Shown: in pieces, positions 1 through 7,873 of the stretch
Position numbering within the stretch: the first letter of the stretch is position 1
Layout: every line of letters starts with the position of its first letter
Assembly: GCA_013388565.1 (NCBI GenBank)
Contig: JACAEZ010000039.1
Span: 1 to 13,502 of the forward strand
DNA length: 13,502 nucleotides
From: Campylobacterales bacterium
GTDB lineage: Bacteria > Campylobacterota > Campylobacteria > Campylobacterales > JACAEZ01
Direction of reading: 5' to 3'
Made by a program: the position numbers and the translations under genes
The notes under the pieces: model-generated
What the model saw: the letters and a program-made list of their open reading frames with translations, nothing else
Database searches by the model: none
Told to the model about the DNA's origin: nothing

Positions 1-322
1 CTTCTATCTCTGTTTTAAAATTTTTTATAGAGTGTTCAACACTTTCAAGTATAGGAACTATTTGATTGATAGCATTTGCAAGCTCTTTTTGAACATGCTC
101 TTTAATTCTTTTATCTGTTTCAATATCCAAAAAATCATTATCCATCTCTTTACTTTTTATCTCTTTTCTTAGTTTAAAAAGTTGAAGATTTAAATCTTCT
201 ATAGATTTTTCATACAACTTCATTTTTTTGGATTGCTCTAAATCTTTAATATATAAATATGCCAGCACAAATAAGAAAGCTACTCCAAAGCCACCATAAA
301 TATAGTAATCTTCAAATATCAT
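1..322 (-). CDS. Single-pass membrane protein with cytoplasmic coiled coil (partial, C-terminus beyond left edge)
   Basis: An open frame begins at an ATG (320-322) three bases after the stop of the preceding minus-strand gene and stays open to the left edge, giving about 107 residues. The first four residues are followed by a hydrophobic stretch at about residues 7-25 (FGVAFLFVLAYLYI), then a long charged region rich in K, E, L and I (for example LNLQLFKLRKEIKSKEM) that looks helical and coiled-coil forming. This suggests a short outer N-terminus, one membrane anchor and a cytoplasmic rod, but topology is inferred. It is the third gene of a minus-strand run after the prenyltransferase and the PilZ-like gene, so probably co-transcribed and translationally coupled. 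I do not recognise a family and assign no function. The real C-terminus is not visible. Confidence 0.75.
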   Translation of the reverse strand, partial: MIFEDYYIYGGFGVAFLFVLAYLYIKDLEQSKKMKLYEKSIEDLNLQLFKLRKEIKSKEMDNDFLDIETDKRIKEHVQKELANAINQIVPILESVEHSIKNFKTEIE

Positions 323-325
323 ATC

Positions 326-850
326 TTAAGCCTTTGCTTTTAATTCTCTAATCATTGCTCTCTCTCTAGCCCTTACATAACCATTCCAATCTTTCTCATC
401 ACTCTCATGCATTAAAGATATTTTAGCTCCATTATTACTTATGGCTTTAACAAATATAGCAATATCTCTTTGTGGAAAAACAGGTAAAGCTACTCTACAA
501 TAGTATGTTTTATCTTTTTCAAACAAAGCCTCTTCTATCTCAAATCCATCAAAATTTATACCGCAAATTGTAGTGCTAAATGATAACTCTAATCTTTTTT
601 TTATCTCATTATTTACAATTTTTGTTAATGTATCAACTTTTCTGTGAAGTTCAACCAATAGTGTTAAAAGAACCATGTCACTATCTTTTGTCTCACCTCT
701 AGCTTTTGCATTTCTAAGCCACTGTCCAACAACATCATCATTAGTTTGTGAAAATGTGTTGTACTCTTTTTTAAATTCAACATCTTTATCTTCTTCATAA
801 ACATCAAATACTATATCAATAGTTGCTTCATAAAATTTCAAATTATCCAT
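326..850 (-). CDS. Conserved protein with a weakly PilZ-like C-terminal domain
   Basis: 174 residues, start ATG at 848-850 with an AGGG Shine-Dalgarno six bases upstream. The start overlaps the end of the prenyltransferase gene by 8 bp, which indicates translational coupling. The N-terminal part (about 1-55) is acidic and mixed. Residues 58-80 form a leucine-rich helix (VLLTLLVELHRKVDTLTKIV). Residues 88-150 look like a small beta domain: a TICGINFDGFEI stretch in the place of the PilZ D/NxSxxG loop, then CRVALPVFPQRDIAIFVKAI, then a charged terminal helix ending ARERAMIRELKAKA. That order (helix, beta barrel, ExDxxxxxxYVxxRER-like helix) resembles divergent PilZ proteins, but the RxxxR c-di-GMP motif is not intact (KKRLEL only). 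PilZ membership is my inference. It could equally be an unrelated lineage-specific protein. No signal peptide or membrane segment is seen. Confidence 0.7.
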   Translation of the reverse strand: MDNLKFYEATIDIVFDVYEEDKDVEFKKEYNTFSQTNDDVVGQWLRNAKARGETKDSDMVLLTLLVELHRKVDTLTKIVNNEIKKRLELSFSTTICGINFDGFEIEEALFEKDKTYYCRVALPVFPQRDIAIFVKAISNNGAKISLMHESDEKDWNGYVRARERAMIRELKAKA

Positions 851-1703
851 AAATAGCCCTATCAGTAATAATCAAAATTAAAAAGAGTATCCCTAAATAG
901 CCATTTACTGTAAAAAATGCTCTATCAATCTTTTTAAAATCTTTATTTACCAAATAGTGTTCATACGATAACATTAATGCACTAAAAATAACAGCCAAAT
1001 AGGCAAAAATAGATAAATTTGCCTCAATTACAAAAAATAGCCAAAATAAAACTGTCAATACATGAAATAGTTTTGAGATAAACATTGTACATTCTAAACC
1101 AAATTTTGATGGAATTGAAAAAAGTCCCTCTTGCTTATCAAACTCCATATCTTGAAGTGAGTATAACAAATCAAATCCAGCAACCCAAAAAAGCACACCT
1201 AATGCCAAAAAAACAGCCCACATGGTAATAGTCTCACTAACAGCCACAACACCAGCAATAGGAGCTAAACCTAAAGAGACTCCTAAAACGACATGAGCTA
1301 AATAGCTAAATCGTTTAAAGTATGAGTAAATTCCTAAAATAAAAAGAGTAGGAAAACTTAAATAAAAAGCTAAATTGTTTATCAAATATGCAATAAATAT
1401 AAATAAAGCACCATTTAAAATAGTAAAAAACAGAATTTTTTCTCTACCAACTCTACCATCTACACTAGGTCTCTCTTGTGTTCTTGGGTTTTTTATATCT
1501 ATATCACTATCTGCAAATCTATTTAATGCCATGGCAAAATTTCTAGCACTAATAGCACATAAAAGCCCTAAAATTAGCAAATCAAATCCAAACCAACCAT
1601 TACTTGCAACAACCATACTGATAAAAATGAATGGTAATGAAAACAGAGTATGTTTAAACATTACAAGTTCATTAAAATCATTTAATACTTTTTTTAAATC
1701 CAT
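843..1703 (-). CDS. mqnP: Menaquinone biosynthesis prenyltransferase MqnP (UbiA family)
   Basis: A 286-residue integral membrane prenyltransferase with about eight hydrophobic segments. Both Asp-rich motifs of the UbiA superfamily are present: NRFADSDID at residues 61-69, followed by KNPRTQERP, and DLLYSLQDMEFD at 178-189, followed by KQEGLFSIPSKFG. These bind the Mg2+-diphosphate of the polyprenyl donor. The NPRTxxRP and DxxYxxxDxxFDxxxGLxSIP signatures match the UbiA-like subgroup used in the futalosine menaquinone pathway, which prenylates the naphthoquinone-carboxylate precursor. A plain 4-hydroxybenzoate transferase (UbiA) is less likely, because Campylobacterota make menaquinone rather than ubiquinone; that point is established knowledge, not seen here. 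It is the first gene of the minus-strand run, and its ATG lies about 27 nt below the predicted start site of an extended -10 promoter. Confidence 0.87.
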   Translation of the reverse strand: MDLKKVLNDFNELVMFKHTLFSLPFIFISMVVASNGWFGFDLLILGLLCAISARNFAMALNRFADSDIDIKNPRTQERPSVDGRVGREKILFFTILNGALFIFIAYLINNLAFYLSFPTLFILGIYSYFKRFSYLAHVVLGVSLGLAPIAGVVAVSETITMWAVFLALGVLFWVAGFDLLYSLQDMEFDKQEGLFSIPSKFGLECTMFISKLFHVLTVLFWLFFVIEANLSIFAYLAVIFSALMLSYEHYLVNKDFKKIDRAFFTVNGYLGILFLILIITDRAIYG

Positions 1704-1736
1704 TAACCAATCCGTTACAATTTTTCAAATTTCTAA

Positions 1737-1745
1737 ATTTTATCA
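1737..1745 (-). promoter_or_regulatory. Predicted sigma-70 extended -10 promoter for mqnP
   Basis: On the minus strand the sequence reads TGATAAAAT, an extended -10 (TGnTAAAAT), with the hexamer at 1742-1737. Transcription would start near 1730 and leave a leader of about 27 nt before the ATG at 1703. No -35 consensus is visible. AT-rich upstream DNA in its place is normal for Campylobacterota housekeeping promoters. Confidence 0.5.
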
Positions 1746-1787
1746 AAAATGACTTAAAGATTAAGAATAATTCACACTTTTGGTATG

Positions 1788-1793
1788 TATAAT
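1788..1793 (+). promoter_or_regulatory. Predicted sigma-70 promoter (TATAAT) for the miaA transcript
   Basis: A perfect TATAAT hexamer ends seven bases before the miaA ATG at 1801. A normal start site six to eight bases below the hexamer would fall at 1800-1801, so the transcript would begin at or next to the A of the start codon. No TTGACA-like -35 lies 16-18 bp upstream, and the upstream DNA is AT-rich. There is no Shine-Dalgarno sequence between this element and the ATG. Confidence 0.55.
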
Positions 1794-1800
1794 ACTATTC

Positions 1801-2706
1801 ATGAAACAACTAGCAATAATAGGACCTACAAGCTCTGGAAAGAGTGATTTAGCTTACAATTTAGCACATGAGTTTAATAGTGTAATTCTCTCTATAGATT
1901 CATTAAGCATATATAAAGAGATAGATATAGCATCTGCAAAACCAGATAAAATTATGTTAAATAGTGTTAAACATTTTGGTATAGATGAGTTTTATCCAAA
2001 TGAGTACTTTAGTGTATCTATCTTTTTAAAACTGTATGAAAAAAGTGTTGAGTATGCAAAAAATCATAATAAAAATTTAATAATTGTCGGCGGAAGTGGT
2101 TTTTATCTTAAAACATTAATTGATGGATTAAGTGATTTTGAAATAGATAATGAGATAAAATCTAAAGTTGAAAAGATGGTATCAAACCTTCATGAAAGCT
2201 ATACTTTTTTAAAATCTATTGATGAACAGTATGCTTCAAAAATAGCTTCAAATGATAGATATAGAGTACAAAAAGCTCTTGAGATATATTTTTCTACAAA
2301 TAAAACTCCATCAAACTTTTTTTTAGAAAATCAAAAAAAATCACTAATTGAAGAGATAGATATTTTTGAAATAGAGGTTGATAAAGATGAACTACTTAAA
2401 AGAGTTCAAATTAGAACTCAAAAGATGTTTCATGATGGACTTATTGATGAAGTATATTTTTTAGAAAAAAAGTATGGTAGAGATATAGCACCATTAAAAG
2501 CTATTGGTATAAAGGAGAGTTTGGATTATTTAGATGGAATTGTTGATAAAAATCGTCTATTAGAGCAGATAATAACTCACACCATGCAACTAGCAAAAAG
2601 ACAAAAAACATTTAACAAAAGTCAGTTCGTCACAAAAAAAGAGAAGTTAAATATTTTAAAAGATATAATTATTGACTGTTTTAATCAAAAAGAGGTATAT
2701 AAGTGA
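1801..2706 (+). CDS. miaA: tRNA dimethylallyltransferase MiaA
   Basis: A 301-residue cytosolic enzyme that transfers a dimethylallyl group from DMAPP to N6 of A37 in tRNAs reading UNN codons. The P-loop GPTSSGKS is at residues 8-15, DSLSIYKEIDIASAKP (family DSxxxYKxxDIGTAKP) starts at residue 33, VGGSGFYLKTLIDGL is at 96-110, and the C-terminal tRNA-binding signature reads THTMQLAKRQKTF. Length is normal for the family. The frame is also open upstream to a TTG at 1780, adding MVCIILF, but the ATG at 1801 puts the P-loop at the usual distance from the start and lies seven bases below a TATAAT. Two 8-base homopolymers, T8 at 2317-2324 and A8 at 2333-2340, interrupt the middle of the gene without breaking the frame. 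The gene ends in a 4-bp overlap with the HD-GYP gene. Confidence 0.95.
   Translation: MKQLAIIGPTSSGKSDLAYNLAHEFNSVILSIDSLSIYKEIDIASAKPDKIMLNSVKHFGIDEFYPNEYFSVSIFLKLYEKSVEYAKNHNKNLIIVGGSGFYLKTLIDGLSDFEIDNEIKSKVEKMVSNLHESYTFLKSIDEQYASKIASNDRYRVQKALEIYFSTNKTPSNFFLENQKKSLIEEIDIFEIEVDKDELLKRVQIRTQKMFHDGLIDEVYFLEKKYGRDIAPLKAIGIKESLDYLDGIVDKNRLLEQIITHTMQLAKRQKTFNKSQFVTKKEKLNILKDIIIDCFNQKEVYK
2691..2695 (+). promoter_or_regulatory. Shine-Dalgarno AGAGG fixing the GTG start of the HD-GYP gene
   Basis: AGAGG lies seven bases upstream of the GTG at 2703-2705, inside the last codons of miaA. With the 4-bp overlap (GTGA) it supports GTG as the real start and coupled translation with miaA. Confidence 0.6.
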
Positions 2707-5054
2707 ATAGAAACGATCCATTGTTAAAAGAGTTAAATATTTTATATGTTGAAGATGAAGAGCAAACAAGAGAGTATTTTGTAAACTTTTTAAAATCAAA
2801 AGTAAAAAATATATTTGTAGCCTCAAATGGCAAAGAGGGGCTTGGACTGTTTAAAACAAATGATATTGATATTGTCTTAACTGATATTAGAATGCCTATT
2901 ATGAATGGTATTAATATGGCTGAAGAGATAAAAAAGATAAATAAAAATACCCCAATAGTTGTAATAACAGCTTTTGGTGATTCTGACTTTTTAATGGATG
3001 CAATAAATATAGGAATAGATAAATATATCATGAAGCCTGTCTATTTTGATAAATTGATAGATACTATTTTTGGTATTGCTGAAAATCTAAACTATAAAAA
3101 AGAGATAGAGTATAAAAATAATAAACTAAATGAGAAAATAGCTGAAATTGGAAATATTACAAAAAGTATGGGTGAGGGGCTTTTAGTTGTTGATAATAAC
3201 TATAAAATTATTTATATAAACAACATGGTAACTCAAATTTCAAAATACAGTACAGACGAGTTACTAAATCAAGATTTAAATATTTTATGTGACAACTATT
3301 CAAATATACTATATAAAATAGAGAATGTTTTTAAAACAAAAGAGTTGACAAAGATAGAAAAAGAGTATATTGTCTCAAAGACTGGTAAGCAAATTCCTAT
3401 ATCTTTATCTATATCCCCACTAAAATCAGATACAGAAGATAAAATTGTTATTATATTTCAAGATATTACAGATGCATTATTAAAACAAAATAGAATAAAA
3501 GAGCTACTTTTACAAGAAAAATATTTAAAAAGTATTTTGCAAACGGTTACAAATGTAAATCAAGCGATTATAGAATCTACAAATTTAGAAGATTTATTAA
3601 AAAGAAGTTGTAAAAAATTAGAAGACCATGAATATTATAAACTTGTATTTATAACACTTCAAGATACAAATGGTTATGTAAATTACACAAAAACTATGTT
3701 AATCAATCAAGATATGCAAAATGAGTTTTTAAATGAATTGACATTTCATCCATCAATAGAGTCTATAGAAAAAAATAGTATTGTTATTTTTGATGATTTT
3801 AATAAAAAAGAGTGTTCTAAAATGTTACTTGACTCTATAGAAGAGAATAATTTAAGATTTGCGATTACACTCCCTTTAAAGAAAGACACACAGTCACCTC
3901 CAGTTGGTTCTATTACAATATTTACAGTTAGACTTGATGGTTTTGAAAATGAAGAGATAAAAATTCTTCAAGAGTTATGTATAAATTTAGGATTTGCTAT
4001 TCATGCATACAAACAAAAAGAGATGTTAGAAAAAATAGAGAGTGAAAAGATAAAAAACTATGAAGAGACAATATTAGTCTTTGTTGATATGATAGAGCAA
4101 CGAGATACATACACAGCAGGACATTCACATAGAGTATCTCTTTATTCAGAGCTTATAGCAAGAGAGTTGGGATTTAGCGAAGAGCAGATAATAAAATTAA
4201 AACAAGCAGCGATTTTACATGACATAGGAAAAATCCAAACGCCAGATTCTGTACTTTTAAAACCTGGTTCATTAAGTGATTTGGAATATACTCTTATAAA
4301 ACAACATGCATTAATCGGTTATGAGATGCTTTCAAAAATGGATGTTTATAAAGATTTAGCAGAAATTATGAAATATCATCATGAAAGATTTGACGGCAAA
4401 GGGTATCCACTTGGATTAAAAGGTGATGAGATACCACCAATTTCAAGAATATTAATAGTAGCTGATGCTTTTGATGCTATGACAACAAATAGAATTTATA
4501 AACCACGAAAAACAGTAGAGAGTGCATTAGAAGAGATTGCAAAAAACAGATGTACACAATTTCACCCAGAGGTTGTAGATGCAACATTAAAAGCACTAAA
4601 AAATATTGAAATAGATACAAAAGTTTCTCAAGTTCCTGTAAGTATGCTAGAAAAAGAGAGACTTGCATACTTTTATAAAGACCAATTAACAGACCTTTAT
4701 AATAAAAGTTATTTAGAAATTACACTAAAAGATTTAGATAAAACAAAAGCTTCATGTTATGCAATTTATCTTAAAAATTTCACAAAATATAATATAGAAA
4801 ATGGCTGGGAAGGTGGAAATACTGTACTAAAAGAGTTCTCAAAATATCTGTTAAGAGAGTATCAAAACTCATTTGTATTTAGAATTCATGGAGATGATTT
4901 TATTATCATAGATGAAAATAGAGATTTGATGTTAAACGAGACAAACATGAAACAAGAGTCCATTTTGAAAGATTTGTATGTTGATATTCATGTAGTAAAA
5001 AAAGATTTAAAATCAGTAAATAAAGTGTTAGATTTAGAAAATTCATTGGAGTAA
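2703..5054 (+). CDS. REC-PAS-GAF-HD-GYP response regulator with degenerate C-terminal GGDEF-like domain
   Basis: 783 residues, GTG start. Residues about 10-125 are a receiver domain with acidic pocket E17/D18, phospho-acceptor D61 (LTDIRMP), T89 and K111 (MKP). A PAS domain follows (about 150-258, [17 protein letters not shown] to IIFQDITD), then a GAF-like domain (about 275-436). The HD-GYP phosphodiesterase domain (about 453-635) has H474/H476, the ILHDIGK dyad H506-D507, H535, [11 protein letters not shown] at 559-569 and [14 protein letters not shown], so it looks catalytically intact for c-di-GMP hydrolysis. Residues about 655-775 resemble a GGDEF fold: [13 protein letters not shown], then RIHGDDF at 727-733 in place of RxGGDEF, which predicts loss of cyclase activity. 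It is soluble, with no membrane segments. No histidine kinase is adjacent, so its partner is unknown. It sits between two tRNA-modification genes, 4 bp overlapping miaA and 5 bp before mnmG. Confidence 0.9.
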   Translation: MNRNDPLLKELNILYVEDEEQTREYFVNFLKSKVKNIFVASNGKEGLGLFKTNDIDIVLTDIRMPIMNGINMAEEIKKINKNTPIVVITAFGDSDFLMDAINIGIDKYIMKPVYFDKLIDTIFGIAENLNYKKEIEYKNNKLNEKIAEIGNITKSMGEGLLVVDNNYKIIYINNMVTQISKYSTDELLNQDLNILCDNYSNILYKIENVFKTKELTKIEKEYIVSKTGKQIPISLSISPLKSDTEDKIVIIFQDITDALLKQNRIKELLLQEKYLKSILQTVTNVNQAIIESTNLEDLLKRSCKKLEDHEYYKLVFITLQDTNGYVNYTKTMLINQDMQNEFLNELTFHPSIESIEKNSIVIFDDFNKKECSKMLLDSIEENNLRFAITLPLKKDTQSPPVGSITIFTVRLDGFENEEIKILQELCINLGFAIHAYKQKEMLEKIESEKIKNYEETILVFVDMIEQRDTYTAGHSHRVSLYSELIARELGFSEEQIIKLKQAAILHDIGKIQTPDSVLLKPGSLSDLEYTLIKQHALIGYEMLSKMDVYKDLAEIMKYHHERFDGKGYPLGLKGDEIPPISRILIVADAFDAMTTNRIYKPRKTVESALEEIAKNRCTQFHPEVVDATLKALKNIEIDTKVSQVPVSMLEKERLAYFYKDQLTDLYNKSYLEITLKDLDKTKASCYAIYLKNFTKYNIENGWEGGNTVLKEFSKYLLREYQNSFVFRIHGDDFIIIDENRDLMLNETNMKQESILKDLYVDIHVVKKDLKSVNKVLDLENSLE

Positions 5055-5059
5055 AATTT

Positions 5060-6925
5060 ATGATTTATGATATTATCGTTGTTGGTGGCGGTCATGCTGG
5101 AGTTGAGGCATCTTTAGCACCTGCAAAAATTGGTTTAAAAACATTGCTTATTACGATATTAGCAGAGCAAATCGGTGCGGCTAGTTGTAATCCTGCTATC
5201 GGTGGTTTAGCAAAAGGGCATTTAGTCAAAGAGCTTGATGCTTTGGGTGGTTTCATGGGGGTTGCAACGGATAGTAGTGCAATTCAATTTAAGATATTAA
5301 ACAGTTCAAAAGGTCCAGCAGTTAGAGGTAGTAGAGCTCAAATAGATATGGATAGGTATAGAATTTTTACAAGAACGGCACTTTTAAGAGAGAAAAATTT
5401 AGACATAGCTCAAGAGATGGTTGAAAAACTTATCGTTGAAAATGGCGAAGTTATCGGTGTTGAGACAAATCTGAAAAATAGATATTTTGCAAAAAGAGTG
5501 ATACTTACAACTGGTACATTTTTAAATGGTGTTGTGCATATTGGAGAGACAAAACTTAGTGCTGGACGAATTGGAGAGCTAGCATCAATCTCTTTGGGCA
5601 ACAATCTAAAAGAGTTGGGGCTTGATGTTGGAAGACTCAAAACGGGTACAACTCCACGAATTGATGCAAAAAGTATAGACTTTAGCGTCATGGAGGTGCA
5701 AGATGGCGATATTCCACCAATTCCATTTAGCTTTAAAACAAAAAAAGATGGATTTAATCCAACTCAACTTCCATGTTATCTAACATACACAAATGAAACA
5801 ACTCACACTACAATCGAAAGCAACTTCGCAAGAGCTCCACTTTTTACAGGTCAAATAGAGGGCATTGGTCCTAGATATTGCCCTAGTATCGAAGACAAAG
5901 TAAATAGATTTAGAGATAAAGAGAGACATCAAGTGTTTGTCGAACCTCAAACATTAGAGGCTACTGAATATTATGTAAATGGGCTAAGCACCTCACTTCC
6001 AACAGATGTACAACTCTCTTTTATCAGAAGTATCGCAGGGCTTGAAAATGCTAAGATTGTTAGATATGGGTATGCTATAGAGTATGATTATGTAAATCCA
6101 ACAGAACTCAAACATACATTGGAGACAAAAAAGATAAAAAATTTATATCTAGCAGGTCAAATAAATGGCACAACAGGATATGAAGAAGCAGCTGCTCAAG
6201 GGTTGATGGCTGGAATAAATGCTAGTTTATCACTTCTTAACAAAGAGCCTTTGATACTTAGAAGAGATGAGGCATATATCGGTGTTTTGATAGATGATTT
6301 GGTGACAAAAGGGACAAAAGAGCCATATAGAATGTTTACAAGTAGAGCTGAATATAGACTACTTTTAAGAGAAGATAATGCAACTATTAGGTTATCTCAT
6401 TATGGGCATAAAATTGGGCTTATAAGCGATGATGAGTATAAACAAATACTATCTAAGAGTGAGGCTATTAAAAAAGGTGTTGAGATTTTAGAAAATAACA
6501 GTGTCACCCCTACAAAAGAGTTTTTATCACTTCTTGAAAGTATAGATGAAGATAAAATCACTGATAAAACTTTACTAAAACATATGGTTGCTAGAAAGAG
6601 TTTTGATACAAATAAGCTCAAAATTATTTGGAGTGAGTTTGAAAGTTTTGATGATGAGATATTAGAGCAAGTTTTGATAGAGGCAAAATACTCAAAATAT
6701 ATCCAAAAACAGTCTATTCAAATAGATAAGATGAAAGAGATGATAAATCTTAAAATTCCAAATGATTTTTGTTTTGATGATGTTCCTGGGCTTAGCCGTG
6801 AAGTTATAGAGAAACTTAAAAAATTTAATCCACCAACACTATTTAATGCTAGTGAAATAAGTGGAATAACTCCAGCTGCTATTGATATATTACATTTATA
6901 TATAAATTTGAGAAGTAGAAAGTAA
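5060..6925 (+). CDS. mnmG: tRNA uridine-5-carboxymethylaminomethyl modification enzyme MnmG (GidA)
   Basis: A 621-residue FAD protein that works with the GTPase MnmE to install the carboxymethylaminomethyl or aminomethyl group at C5 of wobble U34. The FAD-binding dinucleotide fold is at residues 8-16 (GGGHAGVEA). Family signatures follow: [13 protein letters not shown] at 43-55, [41 protein letters not shown], and [17 protein letters not shown] near 365-382. The C-terminal helical domain ends with [23 protein letters not shown], the part that contacts MnmE and tRNA. Length matches long-form MnmG, so this is not the shorter TrmFO. The start ATG has GGAG eight bases upstream, overlapping the end of the HD-GYP gene. 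MnmE is not in this window. Nothing looks degenerate. Confidence 0.97.
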   Translation: MIYDIIVVGGGHAGVEASLAPAKIGLKTLLITILAEQIGAASCNPAIGGLAKGHLVKELDALGGFMGVATDSSAIQFKILNSSKGPAVRGSRAQIDMDRYRIFTRTALLREKNLDIAQEMVEKLIVENGEVIGVETNLKNRYFAKRVILTTGTFLNGVVHIGETKLSAGRIGELASISLGNNLKELGLDVGRLKTGTTPRIDAKSIDFSVMEVQDGDIPPIPFSFKTKKDGFNPTQLPCYLTYTNETTHTTIESNFARAPLFTGQIEGIGPRYCPSIEDKVNRFRDKERHQVFVEPQTLEATEYYVNGLSTSLPTDVQLSFIRSIAGLENAKIVRYGYAIEYDYVNPTELKHTLETKKIKNLYLAGQINGTTGYEEAAAQGLMAGINASLSLLNKEPLILRRDEAYIGVLIDDLVTKGTKEPYRMFTSRAEYRLLLREDNATIRLSHYGHKIGLISDDEYKQILSKSEAIKKGVEILENNSVTPTKEFLSLLESIDEDKITDKTLLKHMVARKSFDTNKLKIIWSEFESFDDEILEQVLIEAKYSKYIQKQSIQIDKMKEMINLKIPNDFCFDDVPGLSREVIEKLKKFNPPTLFNASEISGITPAAIDILHLYINLRSRK

Positions 6926-6931
6926 ATTTAT

Positions 6932-7873
6932 ATGTATCATGAAGTTTGGCAACAGATATTATCATCAAATAAGATAGTTATACTTTCACATATAAATCCT
7001 GATAGTGATGCCATTGGCTCTAGTTTAGCACTTTATAATGCTTTAAAGGGTTTTAAAAATGTAACTGTTGTCAATTTTACAAAAGAGTTACCTTTAAATG
7101 TTGATTTTTTAGATGGTTTTGATAAAATCAAACATGAAATGCCTAAAAGTTATGATTTGGTAATCAGTGTTGATTGTGGCAATTATAATCGGCTAGGTTT
7201 TGAAGTAACATCAAAGATTATAAATTTAGACCATCATGAAGTTCATGAAGATTATGGAACATACAATATTATAGACGGAAATCTTGCAAGTTCATCTTTA
7301 GTTGTTTATAAACTATTAAAAGCAAACAGTATAAAAATCTCAAAAAGTGTAGCAACTTGCATATATACGGCACTTGTAGCTGATTGTGGCTTTTTTAAAT
7401 ATGAGAGTGTAAATGCTGAAGTGTTTGAAATTTCAGCAGAGCTTTTAAAAGCAGGTGTTAATGCTAATTTTGTAGCAAATATGCTAACACAAAGAGTCTC
7501 TTTAGCTAAATTTAGATTGACTCAATTTGTGCTTGAAACCATGGAGCTATACATAGCTGGCAAAGTAGCTATAATTTATGCAACTTTAGAGATGTTTAGA
7601 AAAAGTGGTGCAAAAAGAGTTGATTGTGAAGGTATTAGTTCAATTCCTAGAACTTTAGCAACAGTTGAGCTATCTATATTTTTGATAGAAGAGTTAAATG
7701 GTGATATTAAAGTATCTTTTAGAAGTAAAACAAATTTAGATGTTAGTAAAATTGCTGATGAATTTGGTGGAGGTGGTCATATACATTCAAGCGGTGCAGT
7801 TTTTAAAAGTTCATCAGTTGAAAGTGTTAAGTCTATACTAATAAATTATTTAAAAAAGGTAATACATGAATAA
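6932..7873 (+). CDS. DHH/DHHA1 family phosphoesterase (NrnA-like)
   Basis: 313 residues, ATG start 6 bp after mnmG. The DHH catalytic core is complete: HINPDSDAIGS at 20-30 (H20, D24, D26), D81 in ISVDCGN, the DHH triad at 100-102 (NLDHHEV), and D151 in ALVADCGFF. The C-terminal DHHA1 substrate-binding motif GGGGHIHSSG is at 279-288. This architecture and length match the NrnA/oligoribonuclease group, which removes nucleotides from very short RNAs such as pGpG and in some members hydrolyses pAp or cyclic-dinucleotide products. The exact substrate cannot be read from sequence. Acting on linear pGpG is plausible, since an HD-GYP enzyme is encoded two genes upstream, but that link is inference. 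The protein is soluble and has no RecJ OB domain. Its 3' end overlaps the M23 gene by 8 bp. Confidence 0.92.
   Translation: MYHEVWQQILSSNKIVILSHINPDSDAIGSSLALYNALKGFKNVTVVNFTKELPLNVDFLDGFDKIKHEMPKSYDLVISVDCGNYNRLGFEVTSKIINLDHHEVHEDYGTYNIIDGNLASSSLVVYKLLKANSIKISKSVATCIYTALVADCGFFKYESVNAEVFEISAELLKAGVNANFVANMLTQRVSLAKFRLTQFVLETMELYIAGKVAIIYATLEMFRKSGAKRVDCEGISSIPRTLATVELSIFLIEELNGDIKVSFRSKTNLDVSKIADEFGGGGHIHSSGAVFKSSSVESVKSILINYLKKVIHE

Noticed and set aside
1375..1752. Plus-strand open frame opposite mqnP
   Set aside because: It is antisense to a well-supported prenyltransferase gene, its translation matches no family, and it has no ribosome-binding site. It is a shadow of the real frame.
1780..1800. 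Upstream TTG start for miaA adding seven residues
   Set aside because: The extension would overlap the TATAAT promoter element, has no Shine-Dalgarno sequence, and shifts the P-loop away from its usual position near the N-terminus. ATG 1801 is better.
2681..3031. Minus-strand open frame opposite the receiver domain
   Set aside because: Hydrophobic translation arising from the complement of an AT-rich coding region; no start signals or homology.
2703..5054. HD-GYP gene as a recent horizontal insertion
   Set aside because: Base composition and codon preference look like its neighbours, and it is joined by a 4-bp overlap to miaA and a 5-bp gap to mnmG, with no repeats or mobile-element remnants at its edges.
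5410..5691. Minus-strand open frame opposite mnmG, and a similar one at 6400-6621
   Set aside because: The opposite strand is a fully conserved mnmG. Serine/phenylalanine-rich translations are typical antisense artefacts in this composition.
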